64,000 bases of DNA from DASYTH01 sp035762905. Its GTDB lineage: Bacteria > Actinomycetota > Actinomycetes > Mycobacteriales > Pseudonocardiaceae. Below the pieces are notes generated by a model. The model worked only from the letters and a program-made list of their open reading frames with translations, did not search any database and was not told where the DNA came from. The stretch covers positions 1 through 64,000 of the forward strand of contig NZ_DASUCC010000149.1 of the NCBI RefSeq assembly GCF_035762905.1, written 5' to 3'. A program made the position numbers and the translations under genes. This document shows, piece after piece, positions 42,828 through 52,440 of the stretch. Numbering within the stretch: the stretch's first letter is position 1; each line of letters begins with the position of its first letter.

Positions 42828-43538
42828 CTAATACGGCGCGTGTGTGGCGTGGTGCCCGAGCAGCCGGGCGGCCGGACGCAGCCGCAGGTACAACAGTGTC
42901 TTGATCAGCACGTTGCGGGTGAACCAGGGCAGCTCGCGCAGCACCCGCAGCCGGTCGGTGACCGACGGGCGACGCAGCACGAACCGGGCCAGCGACCCGG
43001 CCCGGTCCAGGTAGGTGTAGCGGACGCCGGCCAGCACCTTGGCCAGCGTGCCGAGCGTGACGCCGACCGAGGAGTAGCAGTCGTGCACCAGGATCTCCGC
43101 GCCCGGCGGCATGTACGCGGACCAGCGCAGGTCGTCGGTGTAGGTCCAGTAGTCGTGCTTTCCGTCCACGTAGAGCATGGCGACCGGCCGGTCCCAGCCG
43201 GGACGCAGCCGGGTGCTGAAGCCCACCACCAACTCGACCACGTCCCGCAGTCCGGCGGCGGCCATGTTGGCCTCGAACCGCTCCCGGATCGACGCGCCGC
43301 CCAGCCAGCCGACGAACGCGTCGACCGCGACCACCCGGGCGCCGACCGCCCGGGCCGCGGTGCCCAGCACCACCGTCGACCGGCCCTGATGGCTGCCGAT
43401 CTCGACGATCGTGTCGCCGGGCGCGAGCCGCAGCGCCGCGTCCCAGAGGGTGTGCGCCTGGTCCCGGGTCAGCCAGCCGGGAATGGCCTCGGCCAACTCC
43501 CAGGCCCGGTCGAAATCGGACGCGCCCACCGGTTCCAT
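42828..43538 (-). CDS. Class I SAM-dependent methyltransferase
   Basis: A 236-residue soluble methyltransferase of the Methyltransf_24 type: SAM motif DTIVEIGSHQGRSTVVLGTAARAV, acidic residue in VVAVDAFVGWL, and AMLYVDGKHDYWTYTDDLRWSAYMPPGAEILVHDCYSSVGV. ATG 43538 is chosen; TTG 43556 is in frame upstream. It lies between the VWA-hybrid gene (convergent) and the GT-C-like gene (divergent) at the edge of the envelope locus, so a glycan or lipid substrate is possible. Confidence 0.85.
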   Translation of the reverse strand: MEPVGASDFDRAWELAEAIPGWLTRDQAHTLWDAALRLAPGDTIVEIGSHQGRSTVVLGTAARAVGARVVAVDAFVGWLGGASIRERFEANMAAAGLRDVVELVVGFSTRLRPGWDRPVAMLYVDGKHDYWTYTDDLRWSAYMPPGAEILVHDCYSSVGVTLGTLAKVLAGVRYTYLDRAGSLARFVLRRPSVTDRLRVLRELPWFTRNVLIKTLLYLRLRPAARLLGHHATHAPY

Positions 43539-43618
43539 CCGCAGTACCTGCCTCAACGTGGCGAAACGAACGCGCTGGACTCTAGCGAGCGGCCGATCCG
43601 GCTGCTAGAAGGTGTGCG

Positions 43619-45451
43619 ATGACCCTCAATCCGCCCGTGACGCAGGTGCCGGCGCCGGAGTCCGGCGAACCGGCACCCCGGCGCGGAGTTCCCCTGACCG
43701 CGGTGGTGCTGCTGGTCGCGCTGGTGCCGTTCGCCGTGCATGCCGTGGCCGTGCTGCGCGGGTTCTTCTGGCAGGACGACTTCATCATCACCTACCGGGC
43801 CGCCCAGGCCGGTCCGCTCGATCTGGACTACCTGTTCCAGGCCTACAACGGCGAGCACCTGGCACCCGGGATGTTCCTGCTGGCCTGGCTGGTGACCGCG
43901 CTGGCCCCGCTGAGCTTCACCGCGGCGATGCTGCCGGTGCTGGCCATGCAGGCGGCCTCCTGCTGGCTGTTCTGGCGGCTGCTGGTCGACTGCTTCGGCC
44001 GGCGCTGGGCGCTGGTGCCGGCGTTCGCGGTGTTCACCTGCTCGCCGCTGATCCTGCTGCCCACCCTGTGGTGGGCCTACGCGGTGCAGCTGATCCCGTT
44101 GCTGCTCACCATGATCGGCGCACTCGGCGCGCACGTGCGGTACCTGCGCGACGGGCGGCGCCGGCACGCGGTGTACGCGCTGCTGTGGACGCTGGCCGGG
44201 CTGGCCTTCTACGAGAAGGCGGTGCTGTTCCCGGCCCTGCTGCTGGCCGTGACCGTGCTGCTGACCCCGGGCGGCACCGGCCTCGGCACGGCGCTGCGCC
44301 GGTACCCGCCGGTGTGGCTGGCGCACGCGGCCCTGCTCGCCGGCTACGCCGGGCTCTACGTCAGCAGCACCACGACCGCCGGGAGCGCCGGCGCCCAGCG
44401 CGCCGGGTTCGGCGACCTGGCCCGCGGGATGTTCGTGGACACGTTCCTGCCCGGGCTGTTCGGCGGGCCGCTCGTCGGATCCGGCGGGGGCGTGTCCTGG
44501 GCGCCGCCGCCGGTCGGGGTGCGGATCGCCGTGCTGGTGGTCGCCGCGGCGATCGTGGTGGCCGGACTGGTCCGCGGCCGCGGCCGGGCCGGGATGGCCT
44601 GGCTGATGCTGGCCGCCTACCTGGCCGTGGATCTGGTCCTGCTGGCCGTGACCCGGCTGTCGCTGGTCGGCCTGATCGTGGGCACCGACCCCCGGTACGT
44701 GGCCGACGCGGTCCCGGTCGCGGCGCTGTTCGGCACGTTCGCGTTCCTCACCCCGCGCGAGATCGGCGCACCGGACCCGGAGCCGGAGCCCGCGCTCACG
44801 GCGCAGCGGATCCGCAGGCCGGCCGCGCTCGCCGTCGCCGGGCTCACGATCGCGTTCATGATCAGCGCGACGGTCAGCCACCTGCGCCTTGCGGCGGTCG
44901 CGCCGACCGGCGCGGCCCGGGACTACGTCGCCACCGCCCGGGCGGAGCTGGCCGGCAACCCCGACATGGTGATCTACGACGGCCCGGTGCCGAACCGGGT
45001 CCTGCTCGACCTGTTCGTCGCCGACGCCCGGCCGTCCCGGGTGCTCGGCCTGCTGCCCGGGCCGCCCCGGTTCGACCAGCCGGCCGAGACCATGCACCTG
45101 CTCGACGAGAACGGCCGGCCGCACCCGATCAAACGCGTGGAAAACGGCGCGCCAGGTATACCTGGCACCCAGAAGGACTGCGGCCACCTGGTGAGCGAGG
45201 CGCCGACCGCGGTCCGGCTGACCGGAGCCGTGTTCGGCAGGTTCGTCGCCCGGCTGGAGTACTACACCGCGGACAGCGGCGAGGGATGGGTGAGCGTGGC
45301 CGACATGGTGGTCCGGGTCGAGTTCGAGCGCGGCGTCCACGTGCTCCACGTACCCGTCGAGGGGTTGTTCGACACCGTCACGCTGCGCCGGGCGATCGGG
45401 GTGGCACCGGTGTGCGTGGTGAAGCTCGAGGTCGGGGTGCCCCGTGCCTAG
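43619..45451 (+). CDS. GT-C-type membrane glycosyltransferase-like protein
   Basis: A 610-residue polytopic membrane protein (about ten helices in residues 25-430) with a C-terminal extracytoplasmic domain of about 180 residues. The first loop carries the acidic pair in GFFWQDDFIITYRAAQ, the usual GT-C catalytic motif position for polyprenyl-phosphate-dependent transferases. It is the first gene of a plus-strand run leading to the AftD-like gene. The sugar donor and acceptor are unknown; a cell-wall or lipoglycan role is inferred. Confidence 0.75.
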   Translation: MTLNPPVTQVPAPESGEPAPRRGVPLTAVVLLVALVPFAVHAVAVLRGFFWQDDFIITYRAAQAGPLDLDYLFQAYNGEHLAPGMFLLAWLVTALAPLSFTAAMLPVLAMQAASCWLFWRLLVDCFGRRWALVPAFAVFTCSPLILLPTLWWAYAVQLIPLLLTMIGALGAHVRYLRDGRRRHAVYALLWTLAGLAFYEKAVLFPALLLAVTVLLTPGGTGLGTALRRYPPVWLAHAALLAGYAGLYVSSTTTAGSAGAQRAGFGDLARGMFVDTFLPGLFGGPLVGSGGGVSWAPPPVGVRIAVLVVAAAIVVAGLVRGRGRAGMAWLMLAAYLAVDLVLLAVTRLSLVGLIVGTDPRYVADAVPVAALFGTFAFLTPREIGAPDPEPEPALTAQRIRRPAALAVAGLTIAFMISATVSHLRLAAVAPTGAARDYVATARAELAGNPDMVIYDGPVPNRVLLDLFVADARPSRVLGLLPGPPRFDQPAETMHLLDENGRPHPIKRVENGAPGIPGTQKDCGHLVSEAPTAVRLTGAVFGRFVARLEYYTADSGEGWVSVADMVVRVEFERGVHVLHVPVEGLFDTVTLRRAIGVAPVCVVKLEVGVPRA

Positions 45452-45480
45452 CACGCCGAAGTAAGGTTCCCGCCCTGCCC

Positions 45481-48400
45481 ATGGTTACCACCGCCGCTCC
45501 CCCCGCTCCGCCGCGACCCAGGCACCGCAACACCTGGCGCAGGCGGTTACGCCGGCTGCCCCGGTCGGTCGGGACGTGGCTGGCCACGCTGCCGCGCACG
45601 CCGGCCGCGTGGATCATGCTCGGCCTGGTCGCGGTGTCCTTCCTGCAGCGCCCCGGCCGCACCACCTTCGACACCAAGCTCGACCTGGTGGTCGACCCGG
45701 TCGGGTTCCTGGCGCGCGCGCTGCACCTGTGGAACCCGCAGGCCTACGCCGGCGAGCTGCAGAACCAGGCCTACGGCTACCTGTTCCCGATGGGCCCGTT
45801 CTTCGCCGCCGGCCACGCGCTCGGGCTGCCGCCGTGGATCACCCAGCGGATCTGGTGCGCGCTGCTGCTGTGCCTGGCGTTCGGTGGTGCCCTGCTGCTG
45901 GCCAGGGCGCTGCGGATCGGGACAGAACCGGCGCGGCTGGCCGGCGCGCTCGGCTACGCCGTCGCGCCCCGGGTGCTCACCGAGATCGGGCCGGTGTCCG
46001 CGGAGATGCTGCCGGCCGTGCTGCTGCCGTGGATCATGCTGCCGCTGGTGCGGGCCGGGCGGATCGGCTCGCCGCGCCGGGCCGCGGGCCTGTCCGCGCT
46101 CGCCGTGCTGTGCATCGGCGGGATCAATGCGTCGATGGTGGTCATGGTGCTGCCGCTGCCGGCGCTGTGGCTGCTCACCCGGAAATGGACCCGGCAGCAC
46201 GTCAAGCTGGTGCTCTGGTGGTGCGGCGCGGTGCTGGCCGCCACGCTCTGGTGGATCCTGCCGCTGCTGCTGCTCGGCCAGTACAGCCTGCCGTTCCTGG
46301 ACTACATCGAGTCGGCCGCCGACACCACCGCGCCGATGTCGCTCTACGAGGCGGTTCGCGGCACCAACCAGTGGGTGGCCTACGTGGTGTCCGGCGAGCC
46401 GTGGTGGCCGTCCGGGCACCTGCTGATCGACAACCCGGTGCTGATGCTGGCCACCGGCCTGGTCGCCGCGATCGGACTGGCCGGCCTGGCCCGGGTCGGC
46501 CTGCCCGAGCGCCGGTTCCTGGCGCTGGCCGTGCTCACCGGGATCACCCTGCTGACCATCGGTTACGCCGGCACGCTTGACGGTCCGCTTGCCGGCGTGG
46601 TCCGGCCGCTGCTGGACGGTCCGCTGGCCCCGCTGCGCAACGTGCACAAGTTCGAGCCGGTGCTGCGGCTGCCGCTGATGCTGGCGTTCATGCACGCGGT
46701 GTCCGGCAAGCTGCCCTGGCTGGTCGGCACCCGGTCCACGGTGGTGGCCACCAGGGCCCGGCTGGCCGTGGGGTTCCTGCTGGTGCTGGTGCTGGCCGCG
46801 CCGGCGTGGCTGGGCACCCTGCGGCCCGGCCCGGGCTGGGACGAGGTGCCGCAGTACTGGCGCTCGGCGATGACCTGGCTGAGCACCACCGACCCGGCCT
46901 CGCGCACGCTGCTGCTGCCGGCGTCCGGGTTCGGCGAGTACACCTGGGGGCGCACGGTCGACGAGCCGGCGCAGCCGCTTGCCGGCGCGCCGTGGGGGGT
47001 GCGCAGCCAGATCCCGTTGGGCTCGGAGGGCAACACCCGGGTGATGGACGCGGTCGAGGACGTGCTGGCCGCCGGGCGCGGCGCGCCGGGACTCGCCGAC
47101 TACCTGGCCCGGGCCGGCTACCGGTTCCTGTTGGTGCGCAACGACCTCGACCGGACCGGCGGCGTCTCGCTGTCCATGACGATGCTGCGCGCCGGGCTGG
47201 CCGCGTCGCCGGGGATCAGCCGGGTGGCCGGGTTCGGACCCGAGCTGACGCCGGGTGCGCGGTCGGCGGTCAACCCGGTGGACCGGTCCGCGCCGCCCGC
47301 GCAGGCGGTGGAGATCTTCGAGGTGGACCGGGCGGTCCAGCCGGTGAGCGTGGTGGCCGAGCGGGACGCGGTGACGGTCAGCGGCGGGCCGGAGTCGCTG
47401 CTGCCGCTGCTCGGTTCGGGCCAGTTGGACCCGGACCGGCCCACGGTGCTGGCCGGGGACGGCGGCGCGCCCGCTGCCGACGAGTGGCTGATCACCGACG
47501 GGTTGCGGTACCGGGAGCGCAACGTCGGCCGGGCCCGGGACAACCTGAGCCAGACGATGACCGCCGACGAGCCGGTCCGGCAACCCCGGCCGGCGGTGGA
47601 CCTGTTGCCGTTCCAGGGAACGCGGCACCAGACGACGGCCGCGTTCCGCGGCGTCCGGGGGGTCTCCGCGTCGACCGCGGTGAGCTTCGCCGACGCCGCG
47701 AGCGGGACCGAGCCGTCCCGCCAGCCGTTCGCCGCCATCGACGGCGACACCCGCACCGCGTGGCACTCGTCGAGCTTCACCGGCCCGGCCGGGGAGTGGC
47801 TCCAGGTCGACCTGGACACCCCGCGCCAGGTCGAGAACATCACCCTGCAGCTGGTCTTCGACCTCCGGGTGGGCTGGCCGGTCACCCGGGTCCGGATCAC
47901 CACCGACGCGGGCTCGGTGGACCACGACGTGACCGAGGCCGCGGAGCCGCAGGTGCTGGCCACCCCGCCGGGGCTGACCAACAAGGTCCGGGTCACGGTG
48001 CTCTCGGTCAGCGGGAACCGGCAGAACGGCAACGTCGGCATCACCGAGCTGACCATCCCGGGCATCACCGCGCACCGGGCACTGCAGGTGCCGGCGGACG
48101 CCCGGCCGGACCGGGAACAGTTCGCGAGCTACACGTTCACCCGGGACACCCAGCCGCGCTACGCCTGCGTGTCCGACGAGCGCGGTCAGCGCTGCCACCC
48201 GAGTCTGGCCAAGGACGGCGAGGAGCCGGACGGCATCCACCGGCTGTTTCCCAGCAGCAGCACGGCGAACTACCGGGTGACCGGGACCGTGCTGCCGGCC
48301 GCGGGCGGGATCAGCCCGGTGACCCCGGACGGGTACCAGGTGTCCGCCTCGTCCCAACTTGCCGGCGACCCGGCCGCCGGGCCGCTGGCCGCGGTGGACG

Positions 48401-49866
48401 GCGACCCGAACACCACCTGGATCGCCGAGGTGACCGACGTCCGGCCGACGCTGCGGCTGCGCTGGCCGCAGCCGCGCACGATCACCGGCATCCGGCTCAC
48501 CACCCCGCCCGCGTCCGGCGCGGCCCGTCCGTCCGAAGTGGACATTCGAACGCCGACCGAGTTCCGGACCGTGGCGCTGACCGGGGACGGGGTCGCGGAC
48601 CTGCGGCTGACCACCGACCAGGTGGAGATCACGGTGCTGCGGGTGAGCGGGGCGACGGCGGCCACCTCGCTCGGCCCGGCCCGGGAACGCAACCCGGCCG
48701 GCATCGGCGATCTGCGACTGTCCGGTGTGGACGAAATGGCCGATCGGCTGGCCGCGGACACCCCGTTCACCGTGCCGTGCGGCGCCGGACCGAAGCTGGA
48801 GATCGACGGGTTCACTTACGACACAACGGTTTCCGGAACGCTGGGGGATGTCACGGGGCACCGGCCGCTGCCCTTCGGCACCTGTTCGGACCTGGCCGAG
48901 GGCGTCGACCTTCCGGCCGGGGAGCACGAGCTGCGCACCGAACGATCGCTGTCGTTCGTGGTCCAGGACCTCTCGCTGAGCATGACCGGGCGGCCGACCG
49001 GCGCGCCACAGCACCGCGATTTCTCGGTGCGCCAGTGGGATGAGACGCACCGCGAGATCGAGGTGGGTCCCGGTCCGGCCGCGCTGCTGAGCGTGCGGGA
49101 GAACGCCAACGACGGCTGGGTGGCCACGGTGGACGGTCAGCAGCTGACGCGCACCCGGGTGGACGGCTGGCAGCAGGCCTGGGTGCTGCCGGAGGGGGCC
49201 GGCGGGTTGGTGCGGCTGGAGTTCGTGCCGGACACCGACTACCGCAACCGGCTGCTGGCCGGGGCGATCGCGGTGCTCCTGCTGCTGGTCGTGGTCGCGC
49301 TTCCGGTGCGGCGGCGGCGGTTCGAGCCGGTCCGGCCGGGCCGGTGCCGATGGGTGCCGGTGCTGATGGTCGGGCTGATCGCCGTGCTCGGCGGGATGCT
49401 GCCGGTGGTGCTGCTGATCGGCTGCCTGCTGCTGCGCGCGCTGTGGCCGCGGTCGGCGGAGCTGATCGCGTTCGGCGGCATGGCGGTGGCCACCGCGGTC
49501 GCGGTCGCCGGCCGGCTGCTCGGACACCAGCAGGGCTGGGCGTACGGGTACGTCGCCCAGGCCGGCGTGCTGCTGTCGGTGGCCGCGGTGGTCGCGGCCT
49601 GCGTGGACTGGTTCGGGGTGCGTGGGCGACGAACCCGCCGGCCCGCACCGGAATCCGGTCCCGGATCCGGGTCCGGACCCTGGCCCGAGTCCGATCCGGA
49701 TCCCGAGCCCGAACCGCGAACCGAGCCGATTTCCGTAGTGGAACCGGAACCCGAGCCGAAGCCCGAAGCCGAACCGGAACCTGCGTCCGAACCGGTGCCG
49801 GCACCTGAACCGGAGCCCGCGCCGGAACCCGTGCCGGAGCCGGAACCCGCCCCGGGCCGGGCGTGA
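45481..49866 (+). CDS. aftD: AftD-like alpha-(1->3)-arabinofuranosyltransferase
   Basis: A 1461-residue membrane protein close in size to mycobacterial AftD, which adds alpha-1,3 arabinofuranose from decaprenyl-phosphoarabinose to arabinogalactan and lipoarabinomannan. It has N-terminal membrane helices (about 40-450) with the acidic loop TTFDTKLDLVVDPVGFL, then a large extracytoplasmic part with two discoidin/CBM-like domains (about 750-861: AAIDGDTRTAWHSSSF; about 960-1086: AAVDGDPNTTWIAEV). C-terminal helices (about 1260-1380) and a Pro-Glu-rich tail end the protein. ATG 45481 is taken; the open frame upstream is a shadow of the preceding gene. Confidence 0.88.
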   Translation: MVTTAAPPAPPRPRHRNTWRRRLRRLPRSVGTWLATLPRTPAAWIMLGLVAVSFLQRPGRTTFDTKLDLVVDPVGFLARALHLWNPQAYAGELQNQAYGYLFPMGPFFAAGHALGLPPWITQRIWCALLLCLAFGGALLLARALRIGTEPARLAGALGYAVAPRVLTEIGPVSAEMLPAVLLPWIMLPLVRAGRIGSPRRAAGLSALAVLCIGGINASMVVMVLPLPALWLLTRKWTRQHVKLVLWWCGAVLAATLWWILPLLLLGQYSLPFLDYIESAADTTAPMSLYEAVRGTNQWVAYVVSGEPWWPSGHLLIDNPVLMLATGLVAAIGLAGLARVGLPERRFLALAVLTGITLLTIGYAGTLDGPLAGVVRPLLDGPLAPLRNVHKFEPVLRLPLMLAFMHAVSGKLPWLVGTRSTVVATRARLAVGFLLVLVLAAPAWLGTLRPGPGWDEVPQYWRSAMTWLSTTDPASRTLLLPASGFGEYTWGRTVDEPAQPLAGAPWGVRSQIPLGSEGNTRVMDAVEDVLAAGRGAPGLADYLARAGYRFLLVRNDLDRTGGVSLSMTMLRAGLAASPGISRVAGFGPELTPGARSAVNPVDRSAPPAQAVEIFEVDRAVQPVSVVAERDAVTVSGGPESLLPLLGSGQLDPDRPTVLAGDGGAPAADEWLITDGLRYRERNVGRARDNLSQTMTADEPVRQPRPAVDLLPFQGTRHQTTAAFRGVRGVSASTAVSFADAASGTEPSRQPFAAIDGDTRTAWHSSSFTGPAGEWLQVDLDTPRQVENITLQLVFDLRVGWPVTRVRITTDAGSVDHDVTEAAEPQVLATPPGLTNKVRVTVLSVSGNRQNGNVGITELTIPGITAHRALQVPADARPDREQFASYTFTRDTQPRYACVSDERGQRCHPSLAKDGEEPDGIHRLFPSSSTANYRVTGTVLPAAGGISPVTPDGYQVSASSQLAGDPAAGPLAAVDGDPNTTWIAEVTDVRPTLRLRWPQPRTITGIRLTTPPASGAARPSEVDIRTPTEFRTVALTGDGVADLRLTTDQVEITVLRVSGATAATSLGPARERNPAGIGDLRLSGVDEMADRLAADTPFTVPCGAGPKLEIDGFTYDTTVSGTLGDVTGHRPLPFGTCSDLAEGVDLPAGEHELRTERSLSFVVQDLSLSMTGRPTGAPQHRDFSVRQWDETHREIEVGPGPAALLSVRENANDGWVATVDGQQLTRTRVDGWQQAWVLPEGAGGLVRLEFVPDTDYRNRLLAGAIAVLLLLVVVALPVRRRRFEPVRPGRCRWVPVLMVGLIAVLGGMLPVVLLIGCLLLRALWPRSAELIAFGGMAVATAVAVAGRLLGHQQGWAYGYVAQAGVLLSVAAVVAACVDWFGVRGRRTRRPAPESGPGSGSGPWPESDPDPEPEPRTEPISVVEPEPEPKPEAEPEPASEPVPAPEPEPAPEPVPEPEPAPGRA

Positions 49867-51587
49867 CCGCCGGCGCGGAGCCGGCGGCGCGGCCGGTCGG
49901 CGCGCACCGGTGGGTGCTGCCGGCGGTGGCGCTGGCGGTGGCGCTGGCGGTGCTGGCGCCGGTGCTCGGGCGCGGGTTCGTGCTCGCCTACGACATGGTG
50001 TTCGCGCCGCGGCACACGCTGCTGCCGGACAGCCTCGGCCTCGGCTCGATGCTGCCCCGGTCGGTGCCGTCGGACGCGGTGGTCGCGTTCGCCACCTGGC
50101 TGGTGCCCGGCGACATCGTGCAGAAGCTGGCGCTGGCCGCCGCGCTGTTCTTCGCCGCGCTCGGCGCCGGGCGGCTGGTGCCGACCGAGTCGGTGGGCAC
50201 CAGGGTGGTCGCCGCGCTGGCCTACGCCTGGAGCGCCTACGTGGCCGAGCGGCTGTTCATCGGGCACTGGCAACTGCTGCTGGCCTACGCCTGCCTGCCG
50301 TGGATCTTCCGGTTCGGCCTGGACCTGCGGCAGGGTGTGCCGAAGGCCGGCGCCCGCCTGGTCCTGGCCAGCGTTCCGGCCGTGCTCACCGCGCCGGGTG
50401 GCATTCTGGCCGCGCTGACCGCGATGGCCGCCGCCGGCCGGCGCCGGCTGCCGTTCGTGGCCGGCGTCATGCTGGTGCTGAACGCGCCGTGGCTGCTGCC
50501 CGGCCTGCTGCACCCCGGCGCGTCGGCCGCCTCCCCGGACGGCGTGGCCGCGTTCGCCGCGCGGGCGGAGAACTGGGGCACCGCCGTGGTGACCCTGCTC
50601 GGCCTCGGCGGGGTGTGGAACTCGGAGGTGACCCCGGTCAGCCGGAGCAACCCGGTGCTGCCGCTGCTCACGCTGGCCATGGTCGCCGCGGCGCTGCTCG
50701 GCCTGCGGGTGCTGGCCCACCGTTGGGGCGTCGCGCCGGCCCGGGCGCTGGTGCTGCTCGGTGCGTTCGGCGTGCTGCTGGCCGCCCTGCCCACCTTCCC
50801 GGCCGGCACCGCGCTGATGCGCTGGCTCACCGAGCACGGCCCCGGTTTCGCGGTACTGCGCGACTCCCAGCGTTGGATCGCCTGGTGGGCGCTGCCGCTT
50901 GCGCTCGGCTTCGCCCTCGCCGCCGAAGCCGCCGGCCGCTGGCTGACCACCACCGCGGGCCCGCGCCTCGTCCTCGTCGTCGCCGCGCTGTTCCCGATCG
51001 CGCTCCTGCCGGACCTGGCCTTCGCCGGGTTCGGCCGCCTCACCACCGTGCATTACCCCCCGGACTGGACCCGGGTCCGCGAGATCATCGCCGCCGACCC
51101 CGGCCCCGGTGACGTGCTCACCCTGCCCCTCGGCTCGTTCCGCCAGTTCGACTGGAACGCCTGGCGCACCCAACTCGACCCCGCGCCGCGGGTCCTCACC
51201 CGCCCCACCGTGCTGGACGACACCCTGTTCGTCGGCGGCCGCCCGGTACCCGGCGAGGACCGCCGGATCCCCGAGCTCAGGGCCGCCCTCCCCGACGCCG
51301 CCGCCCTCACCCGAGCCGGCATCACCTGGCTGCTCCTCGAGAAAGGCACCGCCGGCTGGCGCGCCGCCCCCATCCCGCCCGGCGCGGTCACCGTGTTCGA
51401 CGGCCGCTGGCTCACGCTCTACCGCCTACCCGGCCAGGCGCACCCCTACAACCCCCCCGGTCCGCCCGCTGCTCTGATACTGTCCGGCGACCTCGCCGCG
51501 ATCATCTTGATAGCAAGTTCCCTGTTGTGGTGGGGGTTACCGACCGGTAAATTGAGCCCCGCCCAGCGAACCAGGACAAGGGAGTAG
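49863..51587 (+). CDS. Polytopic membrane protein of the arabinan locus (GT-C-like)
   Basis: A 574-residue membrane protein with about 11-12 helices, starting by GTG 49863 inside the AftD stop (GTGA overlap). The first loop contains LAYDMVFAPRHTLLP, where GT-C enzymes keep acidic residues, and the C-terminal part (about 400-530) is an extracytoplasmic domain ending in one more helix. In mycobacteria a comparable large membrane protein lies beside aftD. The strict coupling suggests both proteins act in one complex or pathway. Catalysis is not shown. Confidence 0.75.
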   Translation: MTAGAEPAARPVGAHRWVLPAVALAVALAVLAPVLGRGFVLAYDMVFAPRHTLLPDSLGLGSMLPRSVPSDAVVAFATWLVPGDIVQKLALAAALFFAALGAGRLVPTESVGTRVVAALAYAWSAYVAERLFIGHWQLLLAYACLPWIFRFGLDLRQGVPKAGARLVLASVPAVLTAPGGILAALTAMAAAGRRRLPFVAGVMLVLNAPWLLPGLLHPGASAASPDGVAAFAARAENWGTAVVTLLGLGGVWNSEVTPVSRSNPVLPLLTLAMVAAALLGLRVLAHRWGVAPARALVLLGAFGVLLAALPTFPAGTALMRWLTEHGPGFAVLRDSQRWIAWWALPLALGFALAAEAAGRWLTTTAGPRLVLVVAALFPIALLPDLAFAGFGRLTTVHYPPDWTRVREIIAADPGPGDVLTLPLGSFRQFDWNAWRTQLDPAPRVLTRPTVLDDTLFVGGRPVPGEDRRIPELRAALPDAAALTRAGITWLLLEKGTAGWRAAPIPPGAVTVFDGRWLTLYRLPGQAHPYNPPGPPAALILSGDLAAIILIASSLLWWGLPTGKLSPAQRTRTRE

Positions 51588-51589
51588 CC

Positions 51590-51757
51590 GTGCGATTGAT
51601 CATCGGCGCAATCGTCGCCGTAGTTGGGGGAATCGCGCTCGCCTCCGGCGTCACCGTCGCGGTCAACCTCAGCTCCGCCCCCGACAAGGGCATCAACATC
51701 GACGAGGCCAGGACCCCCGACCCCTGGGCCGGCGCCACCAACTACGGCACCCCCTAA
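51590..51757 (+). CDS. Small DUF2613-like exported/membrane protein
   Basis: A 55-residue protein with GTG start at 51590, 2 bp after the previous stop, preceded by AAGGGAGTA. An N-terminal hydrophobic helix (LIIGAIVAVVGGIALASGVTVAV) is followed by a short polar tail ending NYGTP. Size, layout and position just after the aftD-type genes match the small DUF2613 proteins found beside aftD in mycobacteria. The role is unknown; possibly an accessory subunit of the arabinan machinery. Confidence 0.75.
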   Translation: MRLIIGAIVAVVGGIALASGVTVAVNLSSAPDKGINIDEARTPDPWAGATNYGTP

Positions 51758-51790
51758 CCCCACCCACCCCACCCCACCCCGCACCCCCAC

Positions 51791-52265
51791 ACCCGAGTTC
51801 CCGGCTCCAGCACCCGAGTCGCCAACTCAGACACCCGCGCGCCCATCTGCAGCACCCCAGTCACCAACTCAAACACCCGAGTTCCCAGCTGCAGCACCCG
51901 ATTCACCGCGTCCAGCAGCCGAGTTGCCAACTCCAGCAACCGAATTGCTAGGCCCAACACCCGAGTTGCCAACCCCGCCAACCGAGTCGCTGGCCTCAAG
52001 CACCCGGGTCGCCAGTGCGGCCCCGAGTTCCCGGCTCCAGCAACCCGAACCCCGGCCTGAGCAACTAAGTTGCCAACCCCAGCACCCGAGTTGCCGGCCT
52101 AGCAAGCCGAGTTGCCAACCCCCGGCAACCCCAGTCGCCGGCCCAGCACGCCAGGCGCCAGTGCGGCCCCGAGTTCCCGGCTCCAGCAGCCGAGTTGCCA
52201 ACCCCAGCAACCGAGCCGCCGGCCCTAGCAGCCGAGTTGCCAACTCCAGCAACCGAATCCCGGTT
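51791..52265 (+). repeat. Array of 21-bp tandem repeats (plus orientation)
   Basis: Begins 33 bp after the DUF2613-like stop. Ten consecutive 21-bp units (51791-52000) share the core CCGAGTTGCCAACTCCAGC with variations, then more degenerate units continue to about 52265. Many units contain the short palindrome GAGTTG-c-CAACTC. A higher-order duplication is visible: a stretch with AGTGCGGCCCCGAGTTCC occurs near 52013 and again about 146 bp later. No gene is supported here. Confidence 0.85.
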
Positions 52266-52440
52266 CGGGCCAACTGCAGCCGGACCACCTGCCAAGGTGA
52301 CGTCCCCTGCCCGGTGCACGGTTGTGGGCAGGCCGCGCCCCGCGATCGTGCACTGGGCACCTGTCCACAGCCGTTGCCGCGGAACGCCGGGCCCAGCCCT
52401 GCCAAGCCGACCACCCAGAGCGTTCCGATGTAGCCGGGGA
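52266..52440. other. Unique spacer between two inverted 21-bp repeat arrays
   Basis: About 175 bp without the 21-bp unit. It is GC-rich, contains CTGCCCGGTGCACGG and related short inverted repeats, and has no supported gene or recognisable RNA. Confidence 0.5.

Noticed and set aside
43612..45480. An open frame that would extend the AftD-like protein by more than 600 residues at its N terminus
   Set aside because: It overlaps the well-supported GT-C-like gene 43619-45451 in another frame and has the Arg/Gly/Ala-rich composition of a shadow frame. The real start is ATG 45481.
51624..52433. A Pro/Thr-rich repeat protein encoded across the 21-bp array
   Set aside because: The frame starts inside the DUF2613-like gene, lacks a ribosome site and is open only because the repeat unit is a multiple of three; frames on the other strand are open for the same reason.
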